From Cylindrotheca closterium (lineage: Eukaryota > Bacillariophyta > Bacillariophyceae > Bacillariales > Bacillariaceae): a stretch of DNA of 64,000 bases. Position 1 is the stretch's first letter, and each line of letters starts with the position of its first letter. Positions 39,152 to 49,555 of the stretch are shown here, one piece after another. The position numbers were made by a program, and so were the translations under genes. The notes below the pieces were generated by a model. That model was not told the DNA's origin and did not search any database. It saw only the letters and a list, made by a program, of their open reading frames with translations. The stretch lies in assembly GCA_933822405.4 (NCBI GenBank), contig CAKOGP040001446.1, positions 106,120 through 170,119 on the forward strand. The letters are read 5' to 3'.

Positions 39152-41080
39152 ATGTCAAGGAAGCCTTGGGAAAAGCAGCATCCCAAAGGGAAGGATGGAG
39201 TGCCCACTCGCTTGTTCACTGATGAAAATCCTGCCACCACAATCAAAGGAACTGGCTTTCGAGACAAACGAATTGCAGAGAGAACTATCCGACTCACCTC
39301 ACAACCAGGAGTACGATACAAACAGTACTGGACCATCAAGGCAATGAGAGAAAGAGCATTCTACCATCCTCACCAAACCAATGGAATGCGAGATGCTATC
39401 CGAGTATTTGACGACTGGTTAAAGGAAGAAGTGAACAAACCTGCGCTTTCGAAAGAAGAGATAAACCTTCGAAGAGATGAATGGAAGCGCTACCAAACAC
39501 TTTGTCAATCTGCTGCAAATGGGCATTCTTACGGAAATGAACCAACCCAAAGTCAGTTGCAACGAGCTAGGGATGATTTAAAAAATGGTCAGGATTGCCT
39601 AGTAAGAGGCTTGGAATTGTCTCAGAAGTCGACTTCAAACCCGTTTCCATTCCCATTGCTAGCGTTCTCAGCCTTGTTTGGAGCACCAGGGGCTCATGGC
39701 TATGGTCGACATACTATTGTAGGAGACCAATCATTGGTTGACGTAGACGGAAAGGACGGATTGCAAGAATTGGTGTCCAGCAAAAGAGTTCTCTCCCGTT
39801 ACGGTGACGAGCTAAAAAGGATATCGTTGACATACAATCGAGAGAACGGTACAACCGAAATGAAACTTGAATACGGCAAGAAAAGAAAGACTCTTTCTAG
39901 TCTCTGGAATCGTGTGCCAAAAGGTCCACAACAGAGTCCCCCGGATGTTTCACCGTCAAAAGACACACATACTACTCTTATTTCCAGTAAGCGAGCGTGG
40001 AGCTGTAGTATCTGTACTTTTGAGCATGTAGGCGTGGATAAAAAACTCTATCTTGCGTGCGAGATGTGTGGAGCGCCTCGTCAGGAGTCGTCTTCCGCGA
40101 GGGAAGTGACACCTAACACGAAGGAGATACCACCCAAACCCGCCCACGCTACCAAAAGTAACAATTCTCCTCATGCAAAAGAAACTTTGACAGATGCACG
40201 GAAAGCCGCTTGGGGAACTCTTCGACCTCCTACTAGTCGTGATGTTCAAGGACCTCGGAAAAGGCAAAAGGGACTGGATACCCCGACTCCGCTCTTGGAT
40301 TACATTGTTGTGATGGACTTTGAGTGGACTGCTGACAACAAGTCCAAGATGGAACCCATCGCGGAAATTACACAGTTCCCAGCAGTTGTCGTGAAGTTGG
40401 AAGATCGAAAATGGGGGTATAGTACTGCAAAATCAGAGTCCATTTTACCGAAAAGTCCCATCCCGCTTCCAGCGGACCTCTGCGTGCCTTGCTTTTCAAA
40501 TCGAGTAGTCAATGCGGATGCCTACGCTATTTCTGCCTTTGATACATTTGTCAAGCCAACATTGAATCCAACTCTGACGAAGTTCTCCATTGAGTTGACA
40601 GCGATACAACAGCATGATGTGGACAGTGCTCCATCGATCGACACTGTGGTAAACGAATTTGTAACATGGCTCCAGTCACTTGGGCTTGTTGACTCTGGGG
40701 GTAAGAGAGTAGGAAACTGGTGCTTTGCCACTTGGGGAGATGGCGATATCGGTGGCACGCTCCGACAAGAATTGGATTACAAATCTGTCAGTTTGCCGCC
40801 ATGCTTTGATCGGTGGATCGACTTGAAGAATGATTCCATATTCTTGAAGCATTACGGTCGTGAACCAAGGGGAGGGCTTCGAAAGTGCGTGGAGTCGATA
40901 GGAGCACTATGGAGTGGAAGAGCACACAACGGATTGGTTGACAGCTTCAACACTGCAAAGATTGTCCGTCACATGGTTCAGACTGGATTTCGATTCACAA
41001 GGCCAACCAGAGGTTTAGATCGAAATGGAGTCCCCTTTGGTCAACGTAGAAAACAAAATGAAAACCGGGAACGATCATAA
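39152..41080 (+). CDS. ERI1-like DEDDh 3'-5' exoribonuclease with RanBP2-type zinc finger
   Basis: The 642-aa protein starts at the ATG at 39152 (MSRKPWEK); an upstream GTG is less likely. The first 160 residues hold an unrecognised basic helical region (RLTSQPGVRYKQYWTIKAMR, FDDWLKEEV). A RanBP2-type finger WSCSICTFEHVG...LACEMCGAPR lies at about 284-312. The exonuclease covers about 383-620: VVMDFEW (Exo I Asp/Glu), NWCFATWGDGDIGGTL (Exo II Asp), and AHNGLVDSFNTAKIV (Exo III His and Asp), which places it with ERI1/3'hExo, enzymes that trim 5.8S rRNA, histone mRNA ends and small RNAs. All catalytic residues are present. Animal ERI1 binds RNA through a SAP domain; here the zinc finger, a known RNA- or ubiquitin-binding type, may serve instead. 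Single exon. Confidence 0.85.
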   Translation: MSRKPWEKQHPKGKDGVPTRLFTDENPATTIKGTGFRDKRIAERTIRLTSQPGVRYKQYWTIKAMRERAFYHPHQTNGMRDAIRVFDDWLKEEVNKPALSKEEINLRRDEWKRYQTLCQSAANGHSYGNEPTQSQLQRARDDLKNGQDCLVRGLELSQKSTSNPFPFPLLAFSALFGAPGAHGYGRHTIVGDQSLVDVDGKDGLQELVSSKRVLSRYGDELKRISLTYNRENGTTEMKLEYGKKRKTLSSLWNRVPKGPQQSPPDVSPSKDTHTTLISSKRAWSCSICTFEHVGVDKKLYLACEMCGAPRQESSSAREVTPNTKEIPPKPAHATKSNNSPHAKETLTDARKAAWGTLRPPTSRDVQGPRKRQKGLDTPTPLLDYIVVMDFEWTADNKSKMEPIAEITQFPAVVVKLEDRKWGYSTAKSESILPKSPIPLPADLCVPCFSNRVVNADAYAISAFDTFVKPTLNPTLTKFSIELTAIQQHDVDSAPSIDTVVNEFVTWLQSLGLVDSGGKRVGNWCFATWGDGDIGGTLRQELDYKSVSLPPCFDRWIDLKNDSIFLKHYGREPRGGLRKCVESIGALWSGRAHNGLVDSFNTAKIVRHMVQTGFRFTRPTRGLDRNGVPFGQRRKQNENRERS

Positions 41081-41101
41081 AGAAGAAAGATATTTTCAAA
41101 C

Positions 41102-41183
41102 AATGTAAGCTAGCACACCCTTTTATAGAAGTTATGTACACCAATGTAAGCTAGCACACCCTTTTATAGAAGTTATGTACACC
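41102..41183 (+). repeat. 41-bp tandem repeat, two copies
   Basis: Two identical adjacent 41-bp units beginning AATGTAAGCTAGCACACCC, starting 22 bp after the exonuclease stop, probably in its 3' untranslated region. Confidence 0.95.
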
Positions 41184-41248
41184 AGTGTTGTCGAAGGAGT
41201 TCCAAAAGTGTACCAAGTGAATTTTCAATAGGCTTATTGTATTCCACA

Positions 41249-41920
41249 TCAATTCATCTGCGTCGGAACGGATGATATGGCCATCAGATCATCTGCTGCG
41301 GTAAAGAATAATGCTGCTTGGAGTATGAATAGTGACAGTACAGCAATGAGCGCTAGTGTCGGAACATTCCTGCTTTGAACTTCCTCGCGTTTGGTCGTTC
41401 CAATATCAAAGTCTTTCCCCAAAAACTGTTTTGCGATCATCCGGGCTTCTTCCTCTTTGCTATCAGCGGAACTGGGGGGTACGATCCTGACAACACCAGG
41501 AATAATATTCCTTAAGTCTTCTTCTTTCTTAACAGCGACTTCAAATTCATCTAGGGCCAACTGGATAACCGCCCCATCTACGCTTTGATCTCCCGCAAGC
41601 TCCTTTGATTTCACCAGGCGAAGATTTTCGAGCGCTCGTTTTCGTTCCTGCACTGCACCTTCAACTTGATTTGTTCGAAAGGATAAGGCTGCAAAAACTC
41701 CGAGTATAACCACAAAGGTTGAAAAGGCTTGAACATCGAGGACTGGTTCAAAGACAACACTTGAAGACGATTCCATGGACATCGGTGCTGATGGTAGTGT
41801 GTCTGAAAATAATTGAGTGCCACTCTCGGCGAGAAATGAAATGGGAGCTTCATGAAGGGCATCGGGTCTTCTGACTAAATTTGGTGTGATAAATGCTGGA
41901 GAATACGTTGATATCGTCAT
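41249..41920 (-). CDS. Hypothetical membrane protein with two helices and central coiled coil
   Basis: The 223-aa protein has no family that I recognise. The N-terminus is Ser/Pro-rich without a clear signal peptide. A membrane helix lies at about 65-82 (FSTFVVILGVFAALSF), and a Gln/Lys/Glu-rich helical stretch follows (about 85-180, with VQERKRALENLRLVKSKELA and FEVAVKKEEDLRNI). A second membrane helix lies at about 190-212 (LALIAVLSLFILQAALFF). The arrangement, with both termini on the same side and a helical linker on the other, resembles small thylakoid or organelle membrane proteins, but this is only a guess. It is convergent with the exonuclease gene. Confidence 0.6.
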   Translation of the reverse strand: MTISTYSPAFITPNLVRRPDALHEAPISFLAESGTQLFSDTLPSAPMSMESSSSVVFEPVLDVQAFSTFVVILGVFAALSFRTNQVEGAVQERKRALENLRLVKSKELAGDQSVDGAVIQLALDEFEVAVKKEEDLRNIIPGVVRIVPPSSADSKEEEARMIAKQFLGKDFDIGTTKREEVQSRNVPTLALIAVLSLFILQAALFFTAADDLMAISSVPTQMN

Positions 41921-42274
41921 TGCTTGTATTTGGAGGAGTGAATGAGTCGTCTAGGATTTGCGTTGGTGATGTGTTCCGATGAAGAATGAATGGAATAATA
42001 ATGAGTGAAAGATTTCAAATGAATGTCCGGCAAGCGAAAACGAACACTAATCGGACACACCACCGAAACTCATGAGGGATCCTTGCGGTGTGGTGTCAAA
42101 TATAAGTGTTGATATGTACCTTGTACAATTGTTGAAAACTAGAATTACAGTAGTAATAACATTGTCTCGTTGAGAAATTAGTTTGTGCAAGTGTACAGCA
42201 ATTTCAACAGTACGCGCTGCCATGACTAAGTTGCATGCCCACCAAGGAGCGAAAACAACCTCTGAATAATGTTT

Positions 42275-42958
42275 TCAAGAAGGAAAACTAAAGCCCTTCT
42301 CTTGGCGATGCTGTGGCGAATCCACGATGCTTTGTCTGATTTTGTCAAGCTCAAAATCCACGCTGTAGTGGCTTCCCTCCGGTGCCACTTCTCTCAAGGA
42401 TGCGAAAATTTCGTTCATCGCAACAGTTCGATAACCTTGTGGGGTTTGAAATCCCATCAGACAACCGACATTTTGTTTTAAAACACCAAGTTGTGCTTGA
42501 TTTTTTGAGAATTGTGCTTGCATTTGAGAGAACTTTGTTTGCAATCGACCCATTTCACTTCTGATTTGTGAGGTTTCCTCGGTTGGAAGCGTCTCCTCGT
42601 TCTCCCTTTCATGCACTTTTGGAAGAGAAACAGCCTTTTGGCTGCTTTGAGGATCGTCATCCTCTCTTGAATCTGGCCGACATGATTCTTTCGTGCTTGT
42701 TACAGGATCTCGAATGGCTAGACCACGAGGTTTGACACCATCGTTGGGTTTGATGGATTCCTCACTTCGTATGGTGTTTTCCTTGCTTGTCACCAAGGCA
42801 AGGAGGTTGGGTGTGACGCTAGCGCTGCGCTTATTGGAGTCTTTCATATTGTTTTGCGTTGGAGGCAGCCTTGTGGGCTGACTGAGATCAATGGCAGATA
42901 AACTGAAAGTGGGCATGAGCACGAATTTATGACAAACGATGCAACCAAAGGTTTCCAT
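42275..42958 (-). CDS. Hypothetical protein with C-terminal coiled coil
   Basis: From the ATG at 42958 the frame gives 227 aa; a second ATG at 42916 (MPTFSLSAIDL) is also possible. The first 130 residues are polar and probably disordered (SVTPNLLALVTSKE, RPDSREDDDPQSS). A coiled coil of SQMQAQFSKNQAQLGVLKQN type runs over about 138-172. A compact end follows (FQTPQGYRTVAMNEIFASLR, HYSVDFELDKIRQ), which could be a small domain. No cofactor motif is seen. I do not recognise the protein. Confidence 0.5.
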   Translation of the reverse strand: METFGCIVCHKFVLMPTFSLSAIDLSQPTRLPPTQNNMKDSNKRSASVTPNLLALVTSKENTIRSEESIKPNDGVKPRGLAIRDPVTSTKESCRPDSREDDDPQSSQKAVSLPKVHERENEETLPTEETSQIRSEMGRLQTKFSQMQAQFSKNQAQLGVLKQNVGCLMGFQTPQGYRTVAMNEIFASLREVAPEGSHYSVDFELDKIRQSIVDSPQHRQEKGFSFPS

Positions 42959-43093
42959 GCTACAATTCAATTTGGGGGGGACTCCCGAGAATCAATATGT
43001 TTCTTTGCCGAGGTGATAGATGCGTACCTCCAAATGTCAGCCATTTGCTGATTGCATCATCTGACTACGCGCTCGAATACCACACAATCAGTA

Positions 43094-45544
43094 CTATCGT
43101 TTCCTGACCTTCAATGCCTCGTTCAGCCTTGGAATCCAATAGTTCTCCACATTCGGATTCATAAAACAATTATAATCCAATTCAGTGATTGGATCATAAG
43201 TGCTCGTTTCACTTTTCGTATTGTTTGGCCATCCAAGCCCGACGTAACAGCCAAGCCACTTCCTCTTGAAGTCGTATCGACAGCGTTTCTTCCATCCAGC
43301 CGTATGACCCCGCGTGATCGTCTTGGCATGGATCATGGTTGCTTCATTCAGTTCATCAGTGATGCGTTCAGATGGCGGACGTTCCTCGTAAAACCGAATC
43401 CAATTCGATTCTCCACGAGGAGTATCCAACAACCCTTGTGTGATGGTCGAGTAGTGAACAAAGTGATAAGGAACATAGTCAGCCCGATAAAGCTGTTTTC
43501 TTGCTCGATCTGCCCATTCTGGACGAGGACTCTCCGATCCATCGCAGTTGTACGCTTCCAAGAACGTCACGTTTCCCAGCTTTTCACGCCCTGCCTTCAG
43601 TTGCCTAAAAGATTCTGGATTATCAAACATTCTCACAAGAATAGAATCATTAGCCATTCATGATCTTGTACTTACTCGGAAGCTCCATATCGCAGTTTGC
43701 CACGAGAACTTCGAAAGGATAAAATGTTGGTCTCCGTGTCTTGCTCCACAACGCTTCTCAGACTCCTATGGTTCCCCATAGGAACGAGATATTCATCGGT
43801 ATCAAATGATGCTATCCATTCCGTGAGCGGAGCATAACGCGTCCGACAGGAGTTTTCCGCAGCATACTGACTTGAACGTTCCCCAGTGTTGTCGTGGGCG
43901 GGGATCTGTTGATTCCAAAAACAAAACTTGTTAGAGTTGATTGATTCAGAATAAATGGTTGGCTTGCTACATGGGTGTACTTGCATTGTTGTTGCATACC
44001 GCATGTGGCCAATCAATCCAAGTTACTTCCTTTGACGAAAACATGCCCGTAATTGGTTTCAAGTTGTTGACCGGATTCGCAGAGTTATCGTAGACATAAA
44101 TATGATCGAAGCCAACCATAAGGTGAAATTCAATCCATTCCATCAGTCGATCCTTCGTGTCAGATAAAGACTCCTTGTCTTTACCTCGAGTGTGATAGAT
44201 TGCAGAAGCCCAGAGGCAGGCCGATAACAAGTGTGGCTTTGTTGCTGTTGCTTTCGACAGTGAGGATGGCTGGACTGTTGATTTCACTGGGCAAACTGGC
44301 AGATTTTCCCATCGCCCACTTGCCTCCACCGGGGGTAGAACATGATTCTTTCCCCAAGCGACGAGTGGATCAAATGAGCCTTTGTATCTGGAACCAACTA
44401 GTTCTTCCGGAAGATAATGTCCTCCATTGGTTTCGGTGGTCTTAGCGAATCTTGGCGGTGCACGGATGGGAATGATATCCACATGAAAAAGAGGACGCGA
44501 GTCTACACCCAAGTCTGTTGTCTTTGTCAGCATCTTTGCCTCTTCTGATAGTGGACACGAAAATAACAATGTTGATGTCCAAAACTTGGAATTATCCTTC
44601 CCTTTGCTCGAAAGTAAACCAACATCATTCTGCGATTTGCGAAAGGCTGCAAATTCATAATGAAAAGGATATACTGATAGGGTTTCGCCAAGCTCTATTC
44701 TCCGTTCGTCGGAAGATGACGTGTGGAACTTGCATATAAACCGAGTGTACCTGCCAGTAGCACTTGCATTGCTGAAATCTGACAACCGATACCGAGGTTC
44801 CTCCGCCTTAGTCGACGACTGCCAAACTTCTGGTGCCAAGTTTCGCGCCTCTTTTTCCGTGATGATCTCAACCGAAACATGTTGCAGTAAAGCAACTTGA
44901 GGTTCCATATGCTCTAGCACTTCTCCATAGCCTGTTCCAGTCCGACAGCGTCGTCGATTCTGGGCCACAAATCGGACTTGCTCTTCATCCAAATCTAAGA
45001 ACAAATCGTGGATCCAAGGTAGATACGGATCAGTTTCAACTGGACAGAATGGTAGCTCTATTTCCGTGTAATTTTCAGGAAGAGGATCATCACCAATGTT
45101 CCATACATTGTCATTCGTCAGCGGCCTTCCAACTGGGAGCCTGGAAGGGACATCATGGCAGCTTTGAATCGTCGCGTATTCCACCTTTCTCAAGTCCGCC
45201 GGACTAAAGAGACGGAGAGGCAGGGGCTCTTTATACTTCGGCGGCTTGCCCTTATCATACTCCTTGTCAGGATCTCCTCTCGTAGCACTTCCTGGTATTG
45301 TCACCTTCATTTTGGGTTCCAGGTAGGCGGTGATGGGTTTTGGTACTGGCCGAGACAGAGTTTGAGCTTTTTTCCGATGATTTGGTTGACTGAGAAGCGA
45401 CTCCAAATTATCCCAAGTGGTAGTATTGATTTCAGGAAGATATCTGAGCTGTACCGCCACTGCAGTGCAATATGTAATCACAAAAACAACAGCAACGTAG
45501 GACCAAAACGGGAAACCCGTCCGTTGTCTTCGTTTTCTATTCAT
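43094..45544 (-). CDS. GT92-like (DUF23) glycosyltransferase, type II membrane protein
   Basis: Three exons, 45544-44000, 43905-43676 and 43604-43094, join across introns of 94 bp (GTATGC...CAG) and 71 bp (GTAAGT...TAG), giving 761 aa. A single membrane helix near the N-terminus (about 12-33, FWSYVAVVFVITYCTAVAVQL) indicates a Golgi-type type II protein. After a long lumenal stem the catalytic part begins at LMEWIEFHLMVGFDHIYVYDNS. It contains EWIASFDTDEYLVP, whose D-x-D should bind the metal and nucleotide sugar, and ends with YVPYHFVHYSTIT and ERITDELNEATMIHAKT. GT92 enzymes of plants and worms add galactose to glycans. The stem (about 450 residues) is much longer than usual and unassigned. 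Exon joins restore continuous family similarity (WPHA to IPAHDN), which supports them. Confidence 0.85.
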
Positions 45545-46018
45545 ATCGCTATCAAATCAAAGGAATGGAAAAGTGGAATCGTGAACATTGCGAAGCTGTA
45601 GAATTGATCAAGGATCAAGATGTTAATGATGGATGATGAAGCGAAATGACGAGAGACGGATGGATTGATCGATTTCTCCGATTCTCTACTTCTCAAGAGG
45701 ATGAAAAATGAATAATCGACTTCTTCGATCAACAAAAATCGTATCAGAGCTGAAGCCATGACAGTCAAAGAACACTGAAAACACCGTTCGTTTTTCCCTG
45801 CTTCTTCGATAATTTCATGGTTCTCACCAACCATGCCAACGCAATAACTTGAAAAATAACGCGGTAAAATATTTTACACATCCTGGTACTACAACCACGT
45901 AAAAAAAGCAAGACCAACGGTTTCAAAAAACGAAGACAATTCATGAGATTGCATTGGTTCGTCAATCTACTAGTTGTCGTCAAATCACCTCTCAATCTAT
46001 TTGATCTTGAAGAATAAG

Positions 46019-46660
46019 ATGGCTCCTAGAGTCGCAGCGGAAATCAGTTTTGAGCAAAACACCATTTGCAATCCACAATATGTGTTTGATCATCACAAGC
46101 CTGTCAAGCTTGCCGGTTACATGATGGATGCCGAGTGGGAAGAATTCGTTGAGGACATTGAAAACACCTTGGTACCAGCCAAGAAATTCCAGAGATCAAT
46201 AACGGTGTGTATGAGTGTTGATAAAAATACCTTTTTTGGATTTTCCTATGCTGACTACGAATGCTTTTTTATGAATTTTCAGGCTATTTCAGCAACGTTC
46301 CTTGTTCTTTACATTGTTATCCTCATCTCATCCTTGACTATTCTAAAAGAGGTCGAACCCTCAGTTATCCAGTTGAGCGTCATGATTGCCGTCAATGCTC
46401 TCTTTATTCTCTCGCTCTTTCGCGCGGAGAAAGGTGTGAGGGATTTGGCCAAGCGAAGGCTGCGAAAGGTGCTCGTTGCAGCTGGCGCAAAACACTCAAA
46501 GCTGTCGTTTGCACTCAAGCAACAAGAGCGTGGAAAAGGAATCTTCATGTACCTTGAAATTTGTATTCTGGAGCCCCTTGCAGCCCATGGCGGATGGGAC
46601 GAGGGGAGTGACGGGGAAGTGGTTTTGAACCTGGAAATGGAAGAGATAGAATCCGCATGA
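46019..46660 (+). CDS. Hypothetical two-helix membrane protein, possible retained intron
   Basis: The ATG at 46019 opens 213 codons. The N-terminal half is soluble (ICNPQYVFDHHKPVKLAGYM, EWEEFVEDIENTLVPAKKF). Two membrane helices follow (AISATFLVLYIVILISSL and VIQLSVMIAVNALFILSLF), then a basic stretch (RDLAKRRLRKVL) and an acidic end. Bases 46205-46282 (GTGTGT...TTTTCAG, 78 bp) look like an intron with a T-rich 3' end; because 78 is divisible by three, the frame is open with or without it. Removal would give 187 aa and place RSIT directly before the first membrane helix, which reads more natural. I do not recognise the family. Confidence 0.6.
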   Translation: MAPRVAAEISFEQNTICNPQYVFDHHKPVKLAGYMMDAEWEEFVEDIENTLVPAKKFQRSITVCMSVDKNTFFGFSYADYECFFMNFQAISATFLVLYIVILISSLTILKEVEPSVIQLSVMIAVNALFILSLFRAEKGVRDLAKRRLRKVLVAAGAKHSKLSFALKQQERGKGIFMYLEICILEPLAAHGGWDEGSDGEVVLNLEMEEIESA

Positions 46661-46920
46661 CTAGCTGCTCGCATATCGAGTGTCTGGAAAGGCGAGATGG
46701 ACGACTCTTGCTCCCATGCAGTCGGTGATGAGTGATTCTAATCAATATTGTAGTTCCTGGTCATCATTTTTTCATTCTGTACGAGGCGTTGTAAACCTTT
46801 TGGAGCGAAGATCCATGCAAGGAGCAACAGCGTCCAACATACTCACAGCAGTTTTTGAACCATGGAATGCAACGCACAAATGATTCTCGACTGAGGTGTT
46901 TCTATTGCCATTGATGTATC

Positions 46921-47275
46921 TTACAAGCCCATTGGGAACCTTTTGCAGGGCCGAAAGAAAAAAATCATCAGAGCTGAGCTTGGTGGACTTACTTTTGCAG
47001 AGTCGAAAGATATATCCACCCGTACAAGCTTTGTGTCCGGTGGTAGCTCTGATTGCAACCTTCTCACCCTTTGTTGACTAACCCCCTTCACAGTCACACC
47101 CAAAGAGCTGTAGCCCGCACGTAGAGTCTGCCCCTGATCCCCAAAACCAAACGAACTATCCATGAATTCATCATGACAGTACCGACAAACTACCCAGTAT
47201 TCACTTGATTTCTTTGAAGCAACATCAACTATAGAAGACCCCTTAGCACGCAAGCTGCATTGGTAAAGAGCGCCG
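46921..47275 (-). CDS. Candidate terminal exon of an unrecognised gene, duplicated unit copy 1
   Basis: A frame entered through a GTTTTAG acceptor before 47275 encodes LYQCSLRAKGSS, WVVCRYCHDEFMDSSF, FGDQGQTLRAGYSSLG and VKGVSQQRVRRLQ, ending at a stop conserved with copy 2. Compared with 48953-49235 the indels inside the conserved core are 30, 3 and 3 bp, all multiples of three, and the acceptor phase is kept, which argues for translation. Near the 3' end about 50 bp extra in this copy changes the frame locally. The C-x2-C pair could belong to a metal site. No upstream exon with a good donor was identified, and the protein family is unknown. Confidence 0.35.
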
Positions 47276-47591
47276 CTAAAACACTAATATGATGAATGCA
47301 TTGCCATTGTCGATATTGATAGTATTCTATAGTAGTTTTACAAAAAGTAGTTACACCCAGCTCAATGCCGGTGAAACTGTATCCAACATTTCTCAAAACA
47401 AGAATTGCCAAGGGGTGGCAATCTGTTTCGATCAATGTTCCCAGGCATTTATTTGCCTTGTTTGGGTCTCTCAAAGAACCAACATTTATTCTCATTGCAA
47501 GATGAGGAGTGCTGATGGTCAAAGCGACTTTCCTGCTTCTCATAGCAAAGAACTTGCATGGCTGCTTCTTCATTTAGTAGTAGTTGAATTA

Positions 47592-47816
47592 TTACATGCT
47601 AGGTCTTCGCTTTGGTTTTCTTGGAGGAGACAATTTCATGATTCCACCTTCTAGCTCAAAACGCTCAGCAGAATTGCGTCTCTGTGGAGTAGAGGCAATT
47701 GCTGGCAGCGATCGACAACGTTGGGCAGCGTCGAGTGAAGCATCGTCTCTGATGATCATGACGTTATCTACCAGGTTTTCCTGTAGTAGGGTATTCATAA
47801 AAGATTGAAGCGTCAT
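47592..47816 (-). CDS. Small RDDAS-motif protein, locus A (74 aa)
   Basis: The frame from the ATG at 47816 encodes an N-terminal amphipathic helix (MTLQSFMNTLLQEN), a short strand and acidic turn (VMIIRDDASLDAAQ), then a basic disordered tail (RCRSLPAIASTPQRRNS, KLSPPRKPKRRPSM). At least four related loci lie within 8 kb (49556, 50965, 53836 and 55048), all keeping LQxFM and RDDA. There is no signal peptide, Cys pair or known domain. Basic Ser/Pro sites (RRNS, RRPS) look like kinase sites. Function is unknown; it may be a regulatory peptide or a partner-binding protein. Confidence 0.55.
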   Translation of the reverse strand: MTLQSFMNTLLQENLVDNVMIIRDDASLDAAQRCRSLPAIASTPQRRNSAERFELEGGIMKLSPPRKPKRRPSM

Positions 47817-48952
47817 TGCAGTGGAATGTTTTTTTTGTGAGATTGTGAGTTGGATGATTTTTGCAACTGTTCTGCAGTTCTGCAGTTCTCAGTTCCCGTC
47901 ACAGCACAGTATAGCTTCAACTCCAATTTATATAGATGATTCTCCTTTCCCACTAAAGAATAAAATAGCAGATAGATTTATGAGAGTTCTGTTTGTGACA
48001 CATTCCCACGATGTTCTGCATCATGCTGGTGATGCAAAAGGATTGGCATGGAAGCCCAATGAATAGTAATTCAAATGGAAATGACAAACCGAATTGCATG
48101 AAATAGCCGACCCAAATTAGATCTAGAGTTCGACTTTGTGACTTTTGATATATAAAAGCAGAAAGAGTGTAAGCAATGGCGAATCGCGGTCTTTCCTCTC
48201 CTCTAGATCGGCTCTTCTGTCATGCGCAATCACAATTGTATTTTTTCAAAAAATAGTGGACATCATTTGTACAGTATTTCGTTCGGCGTCCAGTTCGCTT
48301 TTCGTTGATGTTCTTTGTGGTTTTAATTCCGAAGTTCGCGGGGCATTTTTCAAGAAATAAAATAAATATCGAACGTACCATTACCTGTGACTGGTACGAA
48401 ATGCAACAAGGGAGGAAACGAAACCCGCCCGTTGGCTCTCAGAAGTGCAAAAGCAAAAAAGAGAACAAGACCGAACTCGGCTTCTCGAAGATTCTGTTAT
48501 TGCGAAGCGACGCAACCTACCAGGTACTCGGCCTTACGGTAGATGAGCGGAGTGACTGGGCAACTCGGATTGTTGATCTTGGGGCAGCATCACCACTCCA
48601 ACTTGAGAATAATCATGTGAAACAATTGTTTGACCAGCACTGCCGACAACATTTTGAAACAACGCTAGCTCGATTCGCAAAAGACCTCCACACGAAGATC
48701 CATTTTGTTTGCGAAGAATCTAACTGGACACCAAATCAACTTTGTACCCGCAATGACCTATGTGGGAATTAATCAATATTGTAAAATTCCTGGTAGTCAT
48801 TATAATTCTTTCATTCTTGACGAGAGGCTGTAAACTTTTTGGAGCGAAGAGATCACAGGAATTCACTTCATTACTCACGGCAGTTTTTGAACCGTGACAT
48901 GCAACACACACATGATTCTAGGCTAAGATGTTTCTATTGCCATTGATGCATC

Positions 48953-49235
48953 TTACAAGCCAGCCAATTGAAAACCTTTAGCCGGGCCGAAAGAAGAAAG
49001 TCCATCAGAGCTGAGCTTTGTGTCCGGCGGTGGTAGCTCTCGCTGCAACCTTCTCACCCTTTGTTGACTAACCCCCTTCACAGTCGTCGCACCCAAAGAG
49101 CTGTAGCCCGCACGTAGAGTCTGCCCCTGATCCCCAAAATCAAACGAACTATCCATGAACTCATCATGACAGTACCGACAAACTACCCAATCCAGAGAAG
49201 AGCCTTTAGCACGCAAGCTGTGTGGGTAAAGAGCG
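48953..49235 (-). CDS. Candidate terminal exon, duplicated unit copy 2
   Basis: Entered through a TTATTTTGCAG acceptor before 49235, it reads LYPHSLRAKGSSLDWVVC, RYCHDEFMDSSF, DFGDQGQTLRAGYSSLGA and VKGVSQQRVRRLQRELPP, ending at the same stop as copy 1. Relative to copy 1 it lacks ten codons between SS and WVVC and has one extra codon at two places. The acceptor in both copies interrupts the same codon position. As in copy 1, the rest of the gene was not found. Confidence 0.35.
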
Positions 49236-49555
49236 CTGCAAAATAACAGTATATGATGAAGGCATTGTCATTGTTGATATTGATAGTATTCTATAGTAGT
49301 TTTACAAAAAGTGGTTACACCCAGCTCAATGCCGGTGAAACCGTATCCAACATTTCTCAAAACAAGAATTGCCAAGGGGTGGCAATCTGTTTCGACCAAT
49401 GTTCCCAGGCATTTATTTGCCTTGTGTGGGTCTCTCAAAGAACCAACATTTATTCTCATTGCAAGATGAGGAGTGCTGATGGTCAAAGCGACTTTCCTGC
49501 TTCTCATAGCAAAGAACTTGCATGGCTGCTTCTTCATTTAGTAGTAGTTGAATTA

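Larger units (their letters stand above)
46731..48610. repeat. Tandem duplication of about 2 kb, copy 1
   Basis: Matches 48772-50335 in the same orientation. Identity is highest over 47289-47870 (offset 1964 bp) and lower on both flanks, with many small indels. The unit holds one terminal exon candidate and one small-protein gene on the minus strand. A plus-strand open stretch at 48308-48772 (LGLTVDERSDWATRIVDLG) is present only in this copy and is of doubtful coding value. Confidence 0.8.

Noticed and set aside
47229..47573. Minus-strand 114-codon frame between locus A and the candidate exon (also 49537-49268)
   Set aside because: The frame ends differently in the two copies and runs through the likely splice acceptor; better explained as noncoding.
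48308..48772. Plus-strand frame of about 155 codons at the end of duplication copy 1
   Set aside because: It is broken in copy 2 and has no family features; it is mentioned only within the repeat entry.
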